Of a DNA stretch of 64,000 nt, positions 1-8,259 are shown in pieces. The position numbers were made by a program, and so were the translations under genes. Position 1 is the stretch's first letter; every line of letters starts with the position of its first letter. The notes under the pieces are model-generated. The model saw only the letters and a list, made by a program, of their open reading frames with translations, did no database searches and was not told the origin of the DNA. The stretch is from Arthrobacter sp. AFG20 (GTDB lineage: Bacteria; Actinomycetota; Actinomycetes; Actinomycetales; Micrococcaceae): positions 1 to 64,000 of the forward strand of contig NZ_PJMC01000008.1 of assembly GCF_002892795.1 (NCBI RefSeq), read 5' to 3'.

Positions 1-198
1 ATCAACAAACTTGGCACACTATTGAGTTCTCAAACAACAGACACACCCGGCACCACCCAAACCAACGTTCAGGATCGCTCCGGAGCAACTTTTCAAACTT
101 ACCCGCTCGCTTCATCCGAGTCAAATCGGCGGTTTCTATCCGGCCCAGCCTGTTGGCTTCCGGATCTCCTTGCCGACTCGCTCCGGGGAGCGGCGCGA
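1..198 (-). promoter_or_regulatory. rRNA operon leader with boxA-like antitermination element (16S gene off the left edge)
   Basis: Read on the minus strand, positions 39-17 give TGTTGTTTGAGAACTCAATA, the boxA-type antitermination element found in actinobacterial rRNA leaders shortly before 16S rRNA. The sequence continues GTGTGCCAAGTTTG to the window edge. It follows a good sigma-70 promoter and carries no convincing reading frame. Transcription should run leftwards out of the window into 16S rRNA. The 16S gene itself is not visible, so the assignment rests on the leader motif and promoter. Confidence 0.8.
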
Positions 199-204
199 AA
201 ATAA

Positions 205-233
205 ACTCTACCACTACCTAGGCGGAATGCCAA
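205..233 (-). promoter_or_regulatory. rRNA operon promoter
   Basis: On the minus strand TTGGCA (233-228), a 17-bp spacer and TAGAGT (210-205) form a strong housekeeping-sigma promoter. Transcription is expected to start near 198 and enter the boxA leader. It is the only strong promoter between the glgB end and the rRNA leader. Confidence 0.75.
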
Positions 234-250
234 CTGCGCCGGAGCAACGC

Positions 251-292
251 GGAGGAGGGCCCGGAATCCCAAGGGACTCCGGGCCCTCCTCC
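251..292 (-). terminator. Strong hairpin downstream of the mak-glgB operon
   Basis: Positions 251-265 and 278-292 are a perfect 15-bp inverted repeat (GGAGGAGGGCCCGGA / TCCGGGCCCTCCTCC) with a 12-nt loop. It lies about 100 bp past the glgB stop and upstream of the rRNA promoter, where it would insulate the two units. There is no clear T-run on either side, so factor-independent termination is inferred from stem strength and position. Bases 293-390 show nothing else. Confidence 0.65.
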
Positions 293-390
293 TAGCGAAA
301 CAACCACCCAGGTGGCCGGCCTCCGCCGGGTCTTAGACGAGCGGTCCGCCAAGACCTACATGAGCGTTCCGGTGAGCGGCCCGTCGGGAC

Positions 391-3300
391 TCAGGCTAGG
401 GGCCCGCCGGGCAGAGCCGCCTTCCCCGTCCCATCCTTCGGTGCAGCACCCTTCGGGTCAGCAACTCCGGTCCCAGCAGACCGTGTCCCGGCGGCCCGTG
501 TCTCAGCATCCGTGGGCCCGGCAAAGACGGATTCAGCCTCGGCAACTTTGGCCTTGGCTGCTGCCGCCGACGTGATCACGCTGGACCCAGCCGGCTTGAA
601 GTACGCGGCGCCCAGCGGAGGCAGCGTAACCGTAAGAGTTGCCGGCTGGCCGTCGATGCCCTCGTCCTCTGCCGTCAGCGTGCCGCTGTTGAGGACGCCC
701 GATCCGCCATAGTCCTGGGAGTCTGTGTTCAGGACCTCGGTCCAAGCTCCGGTCGAGGGCACGCCGAGGGCGAACTCCTTGTGCGGTCCGCCGGAGAAGT
801 TGACGGCACAGACCAGCGGGTTGCCCTCGGTGTCCCAACGGACAAAGGTCAGCACGTTGCGGTCGGCATCTGCACCGTTGATCCACTGGAATCCGCCGGG
901 CTCGTTGTCCCGGGAGTACAGGGCTGGCGTGGACTTGTACAGCTCGTTCAGTTCCTTGAGCAGCAGCTGAACGCCCCGGTGCGCCGGGATGTCAGCCAGC
1001 CACCAGTCGAGGCCGTGCTGTTCAGACCACTCGGCTTCCTGGCCGAATTCCGTGCCCATGAAGATCAGCTGCTTGCCCGGGTGTGCCCACTGGTAGCCGA
1101 GGAAGGCCCGGAGGTTGGCCAGCTGCTGCCAGCGGTCGCCCGGCATCTTGCGGAGCATGGACCCCTTGCCGTGGACGACCTCATCGTGGCTGATGGGCAG
1201 CAGGAAGTTCTCGGTGAAGGCATACACCAGGGAGAACGTGACCGTTCCGTGGTGCCACTTACGGTTGACCGGGTCCTCGGAGCTGTACTTGAGCGAGTCG
1301 TGCATCCAGCCCATGTTCCACTTAAGGCCGAAGCCTAGGCCCCCCTGGCTGGTGGGCGCGGTGACTCCGGGGAAGGCGGTAGATTCCTCCGCGATCATCA
1401 CGGCGCCGGGGTGGGTTTTGTACACCGTGGCATTGGTCTCCTGAAGGAACGAGATGGCCTCCAGGTTTTCGCGGCCGCCGAAGCGGTTGGGCTGCCACTG
1501 CCCATCTTCCCGCGAGTAGTCCAGATACAGCATGGATGCGACGGCGTCCACGCGCAGGCCGTCAATGTGGAACTCATCGAGCCAGTACAGCGCGTTGGCC
1601 ACGAGGAAGTTCCGGACCTCGGTGCGGCCGAAGTCGAAGATGAGGGTGCCCCAGTCCGGGTGCTCGCCAAGGTTGGGGTCAGCGTGTTCGTAGAGCGGCT
1701 GCCCGTCAAACTGCGCCAGGGCCCAGTTGTCCTTGGGGAAGTGGGCCGGCACCCAGTCCAGGATCACCCCAATGCCTGCCTGGTGGAGCGAGTCGACCAG
1801 GAACCGGAACTCATCGGGATGACCGAAACGGGACGTGGGCGCGTAGTAGGAGGTGACCTGGTAGCCCCAGGAGCCGCCGAAGGGGTGCTCGGCCACGGGC
1901 ATGAACTCGACATGGCTGAACCCGAGCCACTTGACGTACTCGACGAGTTCCTTGGCCAGTTCACGGTAGTTCAGGCCCAGGCGCCAGGATCCAAGGTGGA
2001 CCTCGTAGACGCTCATGGGCGAGTTGTGCGGATCCCGGGCGGCGCGTTCCTTCATCCAGTCCGCGTCCTGGAACCGGTAGTGGGACTCGACGACCCTCGA
2101 CGCGGTGAGCGGCGGCACCTCGGTGCCGAAGGCCATCGGGTCGGCCTTCTCTACCCAGTAGCCGCCCTTGGTTTTGATTTCGTACTTGTAGCAGGCGCCG
2201 GCCGGGACACCCGGGATGAACAGTTCCCAGACACCCGAGGAGCCGAGGGACCGCAGCGAGTTTTCCCGCCCGTCCCAGGCGTTGAAATCGCCCTTGACCC
2301 GGACCGCTTCGGCATTGGGCGCCCACACGGCAAAGGACACGCCGTCAATGTCGCCCATCGACGACTTGTAGTGCTGCACGTGCGCGCCCAGCACGGTCCA
2401 CAGCTTTTCGTGGCGTCCTTCGCCGATCAGGTGCAGATCCACTTCGCCCACGGTGGGAAGGTAGCGGTACGGATCGTCCAGGGTCACCGGCGCGGCGTCC
2501 TCGTACGTCACCTGAAGGCGGTAGTCCGGCACGTGGCCGTGCTGCAGCGGCTCCAGCACCGCCACCCAGACGCCGTCGGCCTCGTGGGTCATGGGCACAG
2601 TTCCGGCCTGGGTCACCACGTTGACCGCCTCCGCGAGGTGCTTGACCGTGCGGATGGTCACGTGACCGTAGTCGTCCAAATGGGCACCAAGCACCGAGTG
2701 CGGCGCGTGGTGTTCACCGGCCGCGACGCGTGAGAGCGTGTGCGCGTCCACGTGCAACGGCGCGTGGGGGCTGTCGGTGTGTGCAGAGCCTGTCATGTTC
2801 TTACCTTCCGCTGCTGCTCCGGCTGGTTCGCCGGAGCTTTTAGTGCTGAGGAGCCGCCTGGCCGCATTCACCGGAATGGCCAGCCAGCCCGGCCGGTTGC
2901 GCAACTCGTACACGACTTCGTAGAGCGCCTTGTCCAGCCACAATGCCACAAAGAGCGGCGAATTGCGGTCCACCGTTCCGGGAGTTACTTCCGCGTAGCC
3001 TGCCAGGAAAGCCTCGGTGCAGTCGTCCACCCAGGAGTCCGGGACATGGACGTCCGGCTGTTCCCTTTCGGCGGCGCCCGCCGCGTAGTCAAAGGAGCGC
3101 AGCATGCCCGTCACGTCCCGGAGCGGGACGTCGGGGAAGTTGCGCTCGGAGATGGGCCGGAGCGGCTCCCCCTCGAAGTCGAGGATGGCCCACCGGTCAT
3201 GGCCGTCTTGGGCGCCGGGAACCTGGAGGATCTGGCCGAGGTGGAGGTCGCCGTGGATGCGCTGAAGCGCTCCGGCGGGGGTGCCTTCGAGCCGGCTGAG

Positions 3301-4260
3301 CAGGCTTTCCAGTCCTTCTTCGTAAGGCCCGACGGCGGGTCCCGCCTCCGCCCACATCTGACGCACGCGCTGGGCTACTCCGGGGGCAATATCCCCGCCC
3401 GGAACCGCTTCGGCTGAAACACCCAGCGTTTCGGCGAGCCTGCGGTGGACAGTGGCCGTTGCATGGCCAAGGGCATGCGCCTCGGCCGTGAAGTCCACTC
3501 CCCCGGCCGCCGCGTCAACGGCGAGGCGCCACGCGTCCCGGCCGCCGGCCAGGAATTCGTGGGCCACTGCCAGTTCGCCCTGGGCAGGGCCGCCCGATGC
3601 GGTCTCATCCTGGCGAAGTTGCCCCTGCGGGTACCACTCGCCGGTGACCCAGCCCAGCGTGGCGGGGACCTCCGGGGTGCGGGCCGCGGACAGCGCGGCG
3701 CCGACCTCCACCTCCGGGTTTCGTCCGGCCGAAAGCACTCGGAAGAACTTCACGATGGCCGCGGAGTCGCCGTCGTCCACTATCACCGACGTGTTGGACT
3801 GTTCGCCGGACAGGACACGGACCGTCCCGGAAGCCTGCGGCAACGGCTGGCCGCCCCCGGAAAGGTGGCCGCTGGCGGTGCCGGCGGCATCCTCCGTCCG
3901 GATCAAATCCAGCCATGCGGCAATGAAGGCGGGGTCGTGGACGGCGTCGTAGATCCAGCGGTGCCCAAGTTCGGGATTGTCGCTTTCACCGATCAGGGCC
4001 CTTTCGGCGCCCGGCAGCGGCTGGCTGCGGTAGCTGAGCGGGATCTGGACGACGTCGGTGCGGGAGACGCCGTCGGCCGTTTTGGACTCAACGGAGGCGA
4101 GGAACACCTCCAGGCCGGCCTGGCCGGTCGCATCGTCCAGGACCAGGCCGCCTGCCGGCGTCAGGGTGAAGTCCGGGGACTTCACCGGGAACCACCTCTG
4201 GGCCGGAAGCCAGTCGCGGAGCAGGTGTTCGAGTGTGGGTGTCAGTGTTGTTTGGATCAT
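391..4260 (-). CDS. glgB: Bifunctional maltokinase / 1,4-alpha-glucan branching enzyme (Mak-GlgB fusion)
   Basis: A single 1289-residue frame. Roughly residues 1-480 are maltokinase (ATP + maltose to maltose-1-phosphate): an N-cap with DWLPAQRWF, the catalytic loop IHGDLHLGQ and the metal-binding ILDFEGEP. From about residue 489 it is GH13 branching enzyme with a CBM48-type N-domain and the conserved motifs GLRVDAVASML (nucleophile Asp), IAEEST (acid/base Glu) and ISHDEVVHG. A low-complexity Ala/Gly/Lys tail ends it. The chosen ATG at 4260 lies one base after the treS stop, with GAGGGA just upstream; a longer frame would overlap treS by about 90 bp. The two enzymes are consecutive steps of the GlgE glucan pathway. 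An in-frame ATG at 2796 with its own ribosome binding site could also make GlgB alone. Confidence 0.93.
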   Translation of the reverse strand: MIQTTLTPTLEHLLRDWLPAQRWFPVKSPDFTLTPAGGLVLDDATGQAGLEVFLASVESKTADGVSRTDVVQIPLSYRSQPLPGAERALIGESDNPELGHRWIYDAVHDPAFIAAWLDLIRTEDAAGTASGHLSGGGQPLPQASGTVRVLSGEQSNTSVIVDDGDSAAIVKFFRVLSAGRNPEVEVGAALSAARTPEVPATLGWVTGEWYPQGQLRQDETASGGPAQGELAVAHEFLAGGRDAWRLAVDAAAGGVDFTAEAHALGHATATVHRRLAETLGVSAEAVPGGDIAPGVAQRVRQMWAEAGPAVGPYEEGLESLLSRLEGTPAGALQRIHGDLHLGQILQVPGAQDGHDRWAILDFEGEPLRPISERNFPDVPLRDVTGMLRSFDYAAGAAEREQPDVHVPDSWVDDCTEAFLAGYAEVTPGTVDRNSPLFVALWLDKALYEVVYELRNRPGWLAIPVNAARRLLSTKSSGEPAGAAAEGKNMTGSAHTDSPHAPLHVDAHTLSRVAAGEHHAPHSVLGAHLDDYGHVTIRTVKHLAEAVNVVTQAGTVPMTHEADGVWVAVLEPLQHGHVPDYRLQVTYEDAAPVTLDDPYRYLPTVGEVDLHLIGEGRHEKLWTVLGAHVQHYKSSMGDIDGVSFAVWAPNAEAVRVKGDFNAWDGRENSLRSLGSSGVWELFIPGVPAGACYKYEIKTKGGYWVEKADPMAFGTEVPPLTASRVVESHYRFQDADWMKERAARDPHNSPMSVYEVHLGSWRLGLNYRELAKELVEYVKWLGFSHVEFMPVAEHPFGGSWGYQVTSYYAPTSRFGHPDEFRFLVDSLHQAGIGVILDWVPAHFPKDNWALAQFDGQPLYEHADPNLGEHPDWGTLIFDFGRTEVRNFLVANALYWLDEFHIDGLRVDAVASMLYLDYSREDGQWQPNRFGGRENLEAISFLQETNATVYKTHPGAVMIAEESTAFPGVTAPTSQGGLGFGLKWNMGWMHDSLKYSSEDPVNRKWHHGTVTFSLVYAFTENFLLPISHDEVVHGKGSMLRKMPGDRWQQLANLRAFLGYQWAHPGKQLIFMGTEFGQEAEWSEQHGLDWWLADIPAHRGVQLLLKELNELYKSTPALYSRDNEPGGFQWINGADADRNVLTFVRWDTEGNPLVCAVNFSGGPHKEFALGVPSTGAWTEVLNTDSQDYGGSGVLNSGTLTAEDEGIDGQPATLTVTLPPLGAAYFKPAGSSVITSAAAAKAKVAEAESVFAGPTDAETRAAGTRSAGTGVADPKGAAPKDGTGKAALPGGPLA
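2794..2809 (-). promoter_or_regulatory. Internal ribosome binding site and ATG at the Mak/GlgB junction
   Basis: On the minus strand GGAAGG (2809-2804) is followed by 7 nt and an in-frame ATG (2796-2794) exactly at the boundary between kinase and branching domains. Initiation here would give an 801-residue GlgB, close to a stand-alone branching enzyme plus its tail. Whether it is used cannot be told from sequence alone. Confidence 0.45.
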
Positions 4261-4261
4261 C

Positions 4262-6058
4262 TCATCCCTCAATCGACAGTATCGGCATCGCTTGCGTAAA
4301 GGGTGAAGCGGGGTTGGAGGCAGTCGCCCGCACGCGCAGCCAGAAGAAGTCATGGCTGCCCAGCGTCAGCGTCAGCTGGCCGTCGTCGTTGATGCCGGGG
4401 AACGGCTGGCCTCCGAAGACGTCCCGCAGGCCCCGGCCGGAAAAGTCCGGAAGCCTCAGGGTGGAGGACACCGGGTGCTGGGAAAGGTTGAAGACGCACA
4501 GGATGGATTCGGCCGGCTCTCCCGCAGCGTTGCCCTCCGGCAGTTCGCGGAGATAGGCCAGCACCACCTCGTGGTCGGCCTCCACATGCTTGAACGCCCC
4601 GAGCCCGAACGCCGGGTGGTTCTTCCGCACGCTGAGGATCTGCCGGGTCCAGCGCAGCAGCGATCCGGAATGGGCGGCCTCGGCCTCCACGTTCGCCATG
4701 GCGTAGTTGTAGACCAGCGACTGGATCACGGGGAGGTACAGCTTGCCAGGATCGGCGTTGGAGAAGCCGGCGTTGCGGTCGGGGTTCCACTGCATGGGGG
4801 TGCGGACGGCGTCACGGTCCTCGAGCCAGATGTTGTCACCCATGCCGATCTCATCGCCGTAGTACAGGAAGGGGCTGCCCGGCAGGGACAACAGCAGGGC
4901 GTTGATGAGCTCGATTTCCGCCCTGGAGTTGTCCAGCAGCGGCGCCAGTCTGCGCCGGATGCCGATGTTGGCCCGCATGCGCGGATCCGGCGCGTACCAG
5001 CCGAGCATGGCGGCCCGCTCATCGGCGGTGACCATTTCCAGCGTCAGCTCGTCGTGGTTGCGCAGGAATGTTCCCCACTGCGCACCTTCCGGGATGGCCG
5101 GGGTGTCGTACATCGTCTCGATGATGGGGGCGGCCTTCTGGTCACGCAGCGCGTAGTAAAGCCGCGGCATGATCGGGAAGTGGAAGGCCATGTGGCATTC
5201 CGGTTCCTCCTCGGTTCCGAAGTACTCCACCACCTCGTTGGGCGGCTGGTTGGCCTCGGCGATGATGACCCGGCCGGGGTAGCTCTCGTCCACCATCTTC
5301 CGCAGCTTGCGCAGGAACTCGTGCGTCGCCGGCAGGTTTTCGCAGTTGGTCCCCTCCTCCTCGAACAGGTACGGGATGGCGTCCGCCCGGAACCCGTCGA
5401 TCCCCTGGTCCAGCCAGAACCGCACGACGTCGAACACGGCGTCGATGACCTTCGGGTTCTCGAAGTTCAGGTCGGGCTGGTGGCTGAAGAACCGGTGCCA
5501 GAAGAACTGCCGCCGGATGGGGTCGAAGGTCCAGTTGGATTCCTCCGTGTCCACGAAGATGATGCGCGCGTCCTGGTATTTCTCGTCGGTGTCGCTCCAC
5601 ACATAGAAGTCGCCGAAGGGACCGTCGGGGTCCTTCCTGGACTCCTGGAACCAGGGGTGCTGGTCCGAGGTGTGGTTCAGGGGGAGGTCGATGATGACCC
5701 GGACGCCTCGTGCATGCGCCTCGGCCACCAGCCGCTTGAAGTCGCTGATAGTGCCGAACTCGTCCAGGACGGAGTTGTAGTCCGAGATGTCATACCCGCC
5801 GTCCCGCAGGGGTGACTGGAAGAACGGCGGCAGCCACAGGCAGTCCACACCCAGCCACTGCAGGTAGTCCAGCTTCTCGATCAGCCCGTGGAAGTCGCCC
5901 GAACCATCGCCGTTGGCGTCCGCAAAGCCCCGGACCAGCACTTCATAGAACACCGCTTTCCGGTACCACAGCGGATCATGCTGCAAACCCGGTGCATTGA
6001 GCTCAAACGTGCTCTTGGGGGTGAAGTGTTGGGTGGAGCCCTGCGGACTGAAACTCAC
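4262..6058 (-). CDS. treS: Maltose alpha-D-glucosyltransferase / trehalose synthase
   Basis: A 598-residue GH13 enzyme that interconverts trehalose and maltose. Visible motifs are [14 protein letters not shown] (region I), [11 protein letters not shown] with the nucleophile Asp (II), IIAEANQPP with the acid/base Glu (III) and FLRNHDEL (IV). Length matches bacterial TreS without the fused kinase seen in some species; here the kinase is the next gene, fused to GlgB. It starts with GTG at 6058, 6 bp after the glgE stop, and its TGA is separated by one base from the next ATG. This tight spacing implies co-translation, feeding maltose from trehalose to maltokinase. Confidence 0.95.
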   Translation of the reverse strand: MSFSPQGSTQHFTPKSTFELNAPGLQHDPLWYRKAVFYEVLVRGFADANGDGSGDFHGLIEKLDYLQWLGVDCLWLPPFFQSPLRDGGYDISDYNSVLDEFGTISDFKRLVAEAHARGVRVIIDLPLNHTSDQHPWFQESRKDPDGPFGDFYVWSDTDEKYQDARIIFVDTEESNWTFDPIRRQFFWHRFFSHQPDLNFENPKVIDAVFDVVRFWLDQGIDGFRADAIPYLFEEEGTNCENLPATHEFLRKLRKMVDESYPGRVIIAEANQPPNEVVEYFGTEEEPECHMAFHFPIMPRLYYALRDQKAAPIIETMYDTPAIPEGAQWGTFLRNHDELTLEMVTADERAAMLGWYAPDPRMRANIGIRRRLAPLLDNSRAEIELINALLLSLPGSPFLYYGDEIGMGDNIWLEDRDAVRTPMQWNPDRNAGFSNADPGKLYLPVIQSLVYNYAMANVEAEAAHSGSLLRWTRQILSVRKNHPAFGLGAFKHVEADHEVVLAYLRELPEGNAAGEPAESILCVFNLSQHPVSSTLRLPDFSGRGLRDVFGGQPFPGINDDGQLTLTLGSHDFFWLRVRATASNPASPFTQAMPILSIEG

Positions 6059-6064
6059 TGGCGG

Positions 6065-8137
6065 CTACCTCCGGATGCTCAGGATGTGTACAGGTTCAAC
6101 ATGTGCGTCCAGCCTCACGTAGTTGTACTCCCCCCATTCCCACGACTCGCCGGAGATGAGGTCATCGACCCAGAATCCGCCGTTCGGGGTGAGGTCGGCG
6201 GGGTCGAGCCCCAGCGCGGACAGATCCAGCTGCACCATGCCTTCCCTCGCACTGTGCGGGTCCACGTTGGCCACCACGATGATGGTGTCCCTCGTGCCGT
6301 CCGGGAGGGTCTTGTGCTTGGAGTAGACCACCGTGGCGTCGTCCGTGCACTGGTGCACGGTGAGGTTCTGCAGGTCACCCAGCGCGGGGTGGGCCCTGCG
6401 GATTTCGTTGAGCCTGGTCAGGTACGGCGCGAGGGTCCGGCCGGAGGCGGAGGCAGCGTCCCAGTCGCGGGCCTTGTACTCGAACTTCTCGTTGTCGATG
6501 TACTCCTCGGCACCGGGCCGGGCCACGTGCTCGTACAGTTCGTAGCCGGCGTAGACGCCCCACAGCGGGCTTGCGGTAGCTGCCAGGGCAGCCCGGATCT
6601 TGAACGCCGCCGGTCCGCCGTACTGCAGGTACTCGGTGAGGATGTCCGGGGTGTTGACGAAGAAGTTGGGCCGGAAGAAGGCCGCCGACTCGCGGCTCAC
6701 GTGGTGGAAGTACTCCTCGAGTTCCACCTTCGTGTTGCGCCACGTGAAGTAGGTGTAGGACTGCTGGAAGCCTGCCCTGCCCAGCGCGTGCATCATGGCG
6801 GGGCGGGTGAAGGCCTCGGCCAGGAAGACGACGTCGGGGTCCTTCTTGTTCACCTTGCCGATGAGCCACTCCCAGAACCACACCGGCTTGGTGTGCGGGT
6901 TGTCCACGCGGAAGATCTTCACGCCGTGGCTGACCCACAGCTCGACGATCCGCAGGATTTCCTTGGACAGGCCCTCGGGGTCGTTGTCGAAGTTGAGCGG
7001 GAAGATGTCCTGGTACTTCTTCGGCGGATTCTCCGCGTAGGCGATGCTGCCGTCCACGCGGGTGGTGAACCATTCCGGGTGCTCGGTGACCCAGGGGTGG
7101 TCCGGGGCAGCCTGGAGTGCCAGGTCGAGTGCCACTTCCAGGTTGAGCTCATTCGCCCGCGCCACGAAGGCGTCGAAGTCCTCGAAGGTTCCGAGGTCGG
7201 GGTGGATGGCGTCGTGCCCGCCTTCCTTGGCGCCAATGGCCCACGGCGACCCGGGATCGTTCGGGCCGGCGATCAGCGTGTTGTTGGGGCCCTTGCGGTG
7301 CTGCACCCCGATCGGGTGGATCGGCGGCATGTAGATGACGTCGAAGCCCATGCCGGCCACGGCGTCCAGCCGGTTGGCGGCGGTCCGGAAATTGCCGGAC
7401 GTCCAGGCGCCCGTGCCGGGGTCGCGCACGGCGCCCTCGGAGCGCGGGAAGAACTCGTACCAGGACCCGCGGCCTGCGCGGTCCCGCTCTACGAGCAGGG
7501 GAAACGGTTCGGAGACGGTGACAAGCTCACGGATCGGCTCGCGCTCAACCACGCCGGCGACGTCCCGGCTGAAACCTGCGGCCAGGCGATCCTCAGGTGA
7601 AAGGGAGGTGTCCGCGAGGACGGTGGCGGCGGAGCGCAGCGTCTGGCGGTCAGCGTCGTTGCGGGCGGGTTCCTCTGCTGCCTGCGACAGCAGCGCGGCC
7701 CCCTCCGCAAGCATCAGCTCGACGTCGATGCCCGCGTCCACCTTGACCTCGGCATTGTGGTGCCACGTGCCGTAGCGGTCGTGCCAGGCCTCGATGACGA
7801 ACGACCAGTTCCCGGTGGATTCCGGGGTGAGCAGGCCTTCCCAGAGGTCGGTTCCCTTGCCGCGGTCACCGGCCGGCGGCTGGAGCCGGACCCGCTGGCG
7901 CTCGTTGCCCTTCGGGTCCAGGAGAACCGCACTGACGCCCAATTGGTCATGACCTTCGCGGAAGGACCGGGCGCTGACCACGATTCCTTCACCGGGCAGC
8001 GCCTTGGCCGGGAACTTCCCCCCTTCAACAACAGGCTGAACGTCCGTGATAGGGAAACGGCCAAACCGAAGGCCTTCCGTGACCGAAACTTTCGGCGTTT
8101 GCTTTGCTGGGGCACTGGTTCGCGTGTTAGTCGTCAC
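6065..8137 (-). CDS. glgE: Alpha-1,4-glucan:maltose-1-phosphate maltosyltransferase
   Basis: A 690-residue GH13_3 enzyme that extends alpha-1,4-glucan with maltosyl units from maltose-1-phosphate. An N-terminal beta-sandwich domain precedes the barrel, in which IFRVDNPHTKP holds the nucleophile Asp and VVFLAEAFTRP the acid/base Glu. Length is typical for GlgE. It is first in the glgE-treS-mak::glgB operon, 122 bp from divergent glgP. The start is GTG at 8137. No Shine-Dalgarno is visible, but a -10-like TAACGT ends 7 nt before the GTG, so the mRNA is probably leaderless. Confidence 0.95.
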   Translation of the reverse strand: MTTNTRTSAPAKQTPKVSVTEGLRFGRFPITDVQPVVEGGKFPAKALPGEGIVVSARSFREGHDQLGVSAVLLDPKGNERQRVRLQPPAGDRGKGTDLWEGLLTPESTGNWSFVIEAWHDRYGTWHHNAEVKVDAGIDVELMLAEGAALLSQAAEEPARNDADRQTLRSAATVLADTSLSPEDRLAAGFSRDVAGVVEREPIRELVTVSEPFPLLVERDRAGRGSWYEFFPRSEGAVRDPGTGAWTSGNFRTAANRLDAVAGMGFDVIYMPPIHPIGVQHRKGPNNTLIAGPNDPGSPWAIGAKEGGHDAIHPDLGTFEDFDAFVARANELNLEVALDLALQAAPDHPWVTEHPEWFTTRVDGSIAYAENPPKKYQDIFPLNFDNDPEGLSKEILRIVELWVSHGVKIFRVDNPHTKPVWFWEWLIGKVNKKDPDVVFLAEAFTRPAMMHALGRAGFQQSYTYFTWRNTKVELEEYFHHVSRESAAFFRPNFFVNTPDILTEYLQYGGPAAFKIRAALAATASPLWGVYAGYELYEHVARPGAEEYIDNEKFEYKARDWDAASASGRTLAPYLTRLNEIRRAHPALGDLQNLTVHQCTDDATVVYSKHKTLPDGTRDTIIVVANVDPHSAREGMVQLDLSALGLDPADLTPNGGFWVDDLISGESWEWGEYNYVRLDAHVEPVHILSIRR

Positions 8138-8144
8138 AGGCTCG

Positions 8145-8174
8145 ACGTTAGCGAGAAACGGGGCGAAATGCTAA
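8145..8174 (-). promoter_or_regulatory. Candidate promoter of the glgE operon (leaderless)
   Basis: On the minus strand TTAGCA (8174-8169), an 18-bp spacer and TAACGT (8150-8145) are followed after 7 nt by the glgE GTG. The predicted transcription start falls on or next to the start codon. No ribosome binding site is seen. Confidence 0.45.
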
Positions 8175-8259
8175 GCCTGCGAACTTAAATACTGAAGCGA
8201 TTCGTCATTTACCGGAAAGTAATCAAAAGCGGTTCCTGCCGTTCACCCAGTCGGTTAGT

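Noticed and set aside
1411..2733. 440-residue plus-strand reading frame opposite glgB
   Set aside because: Antisense shadow of a strongly supported GH13 gene; no recognisable domain. Long antisense frames are expected at this GC content.
4261..4353. Extended N-terminus of Mak-GlgB
   Set aside because: Would overlap treS by about 90 bp and add a Cys/Arg-rich peptide absent from maltokinases; the ATG at 4260 is in the usual operon position.
5888..7600. 570-residue plus-strand frame opposite treS and glgE
   Set aside because: Complementary to two confident genes and with no known motif.
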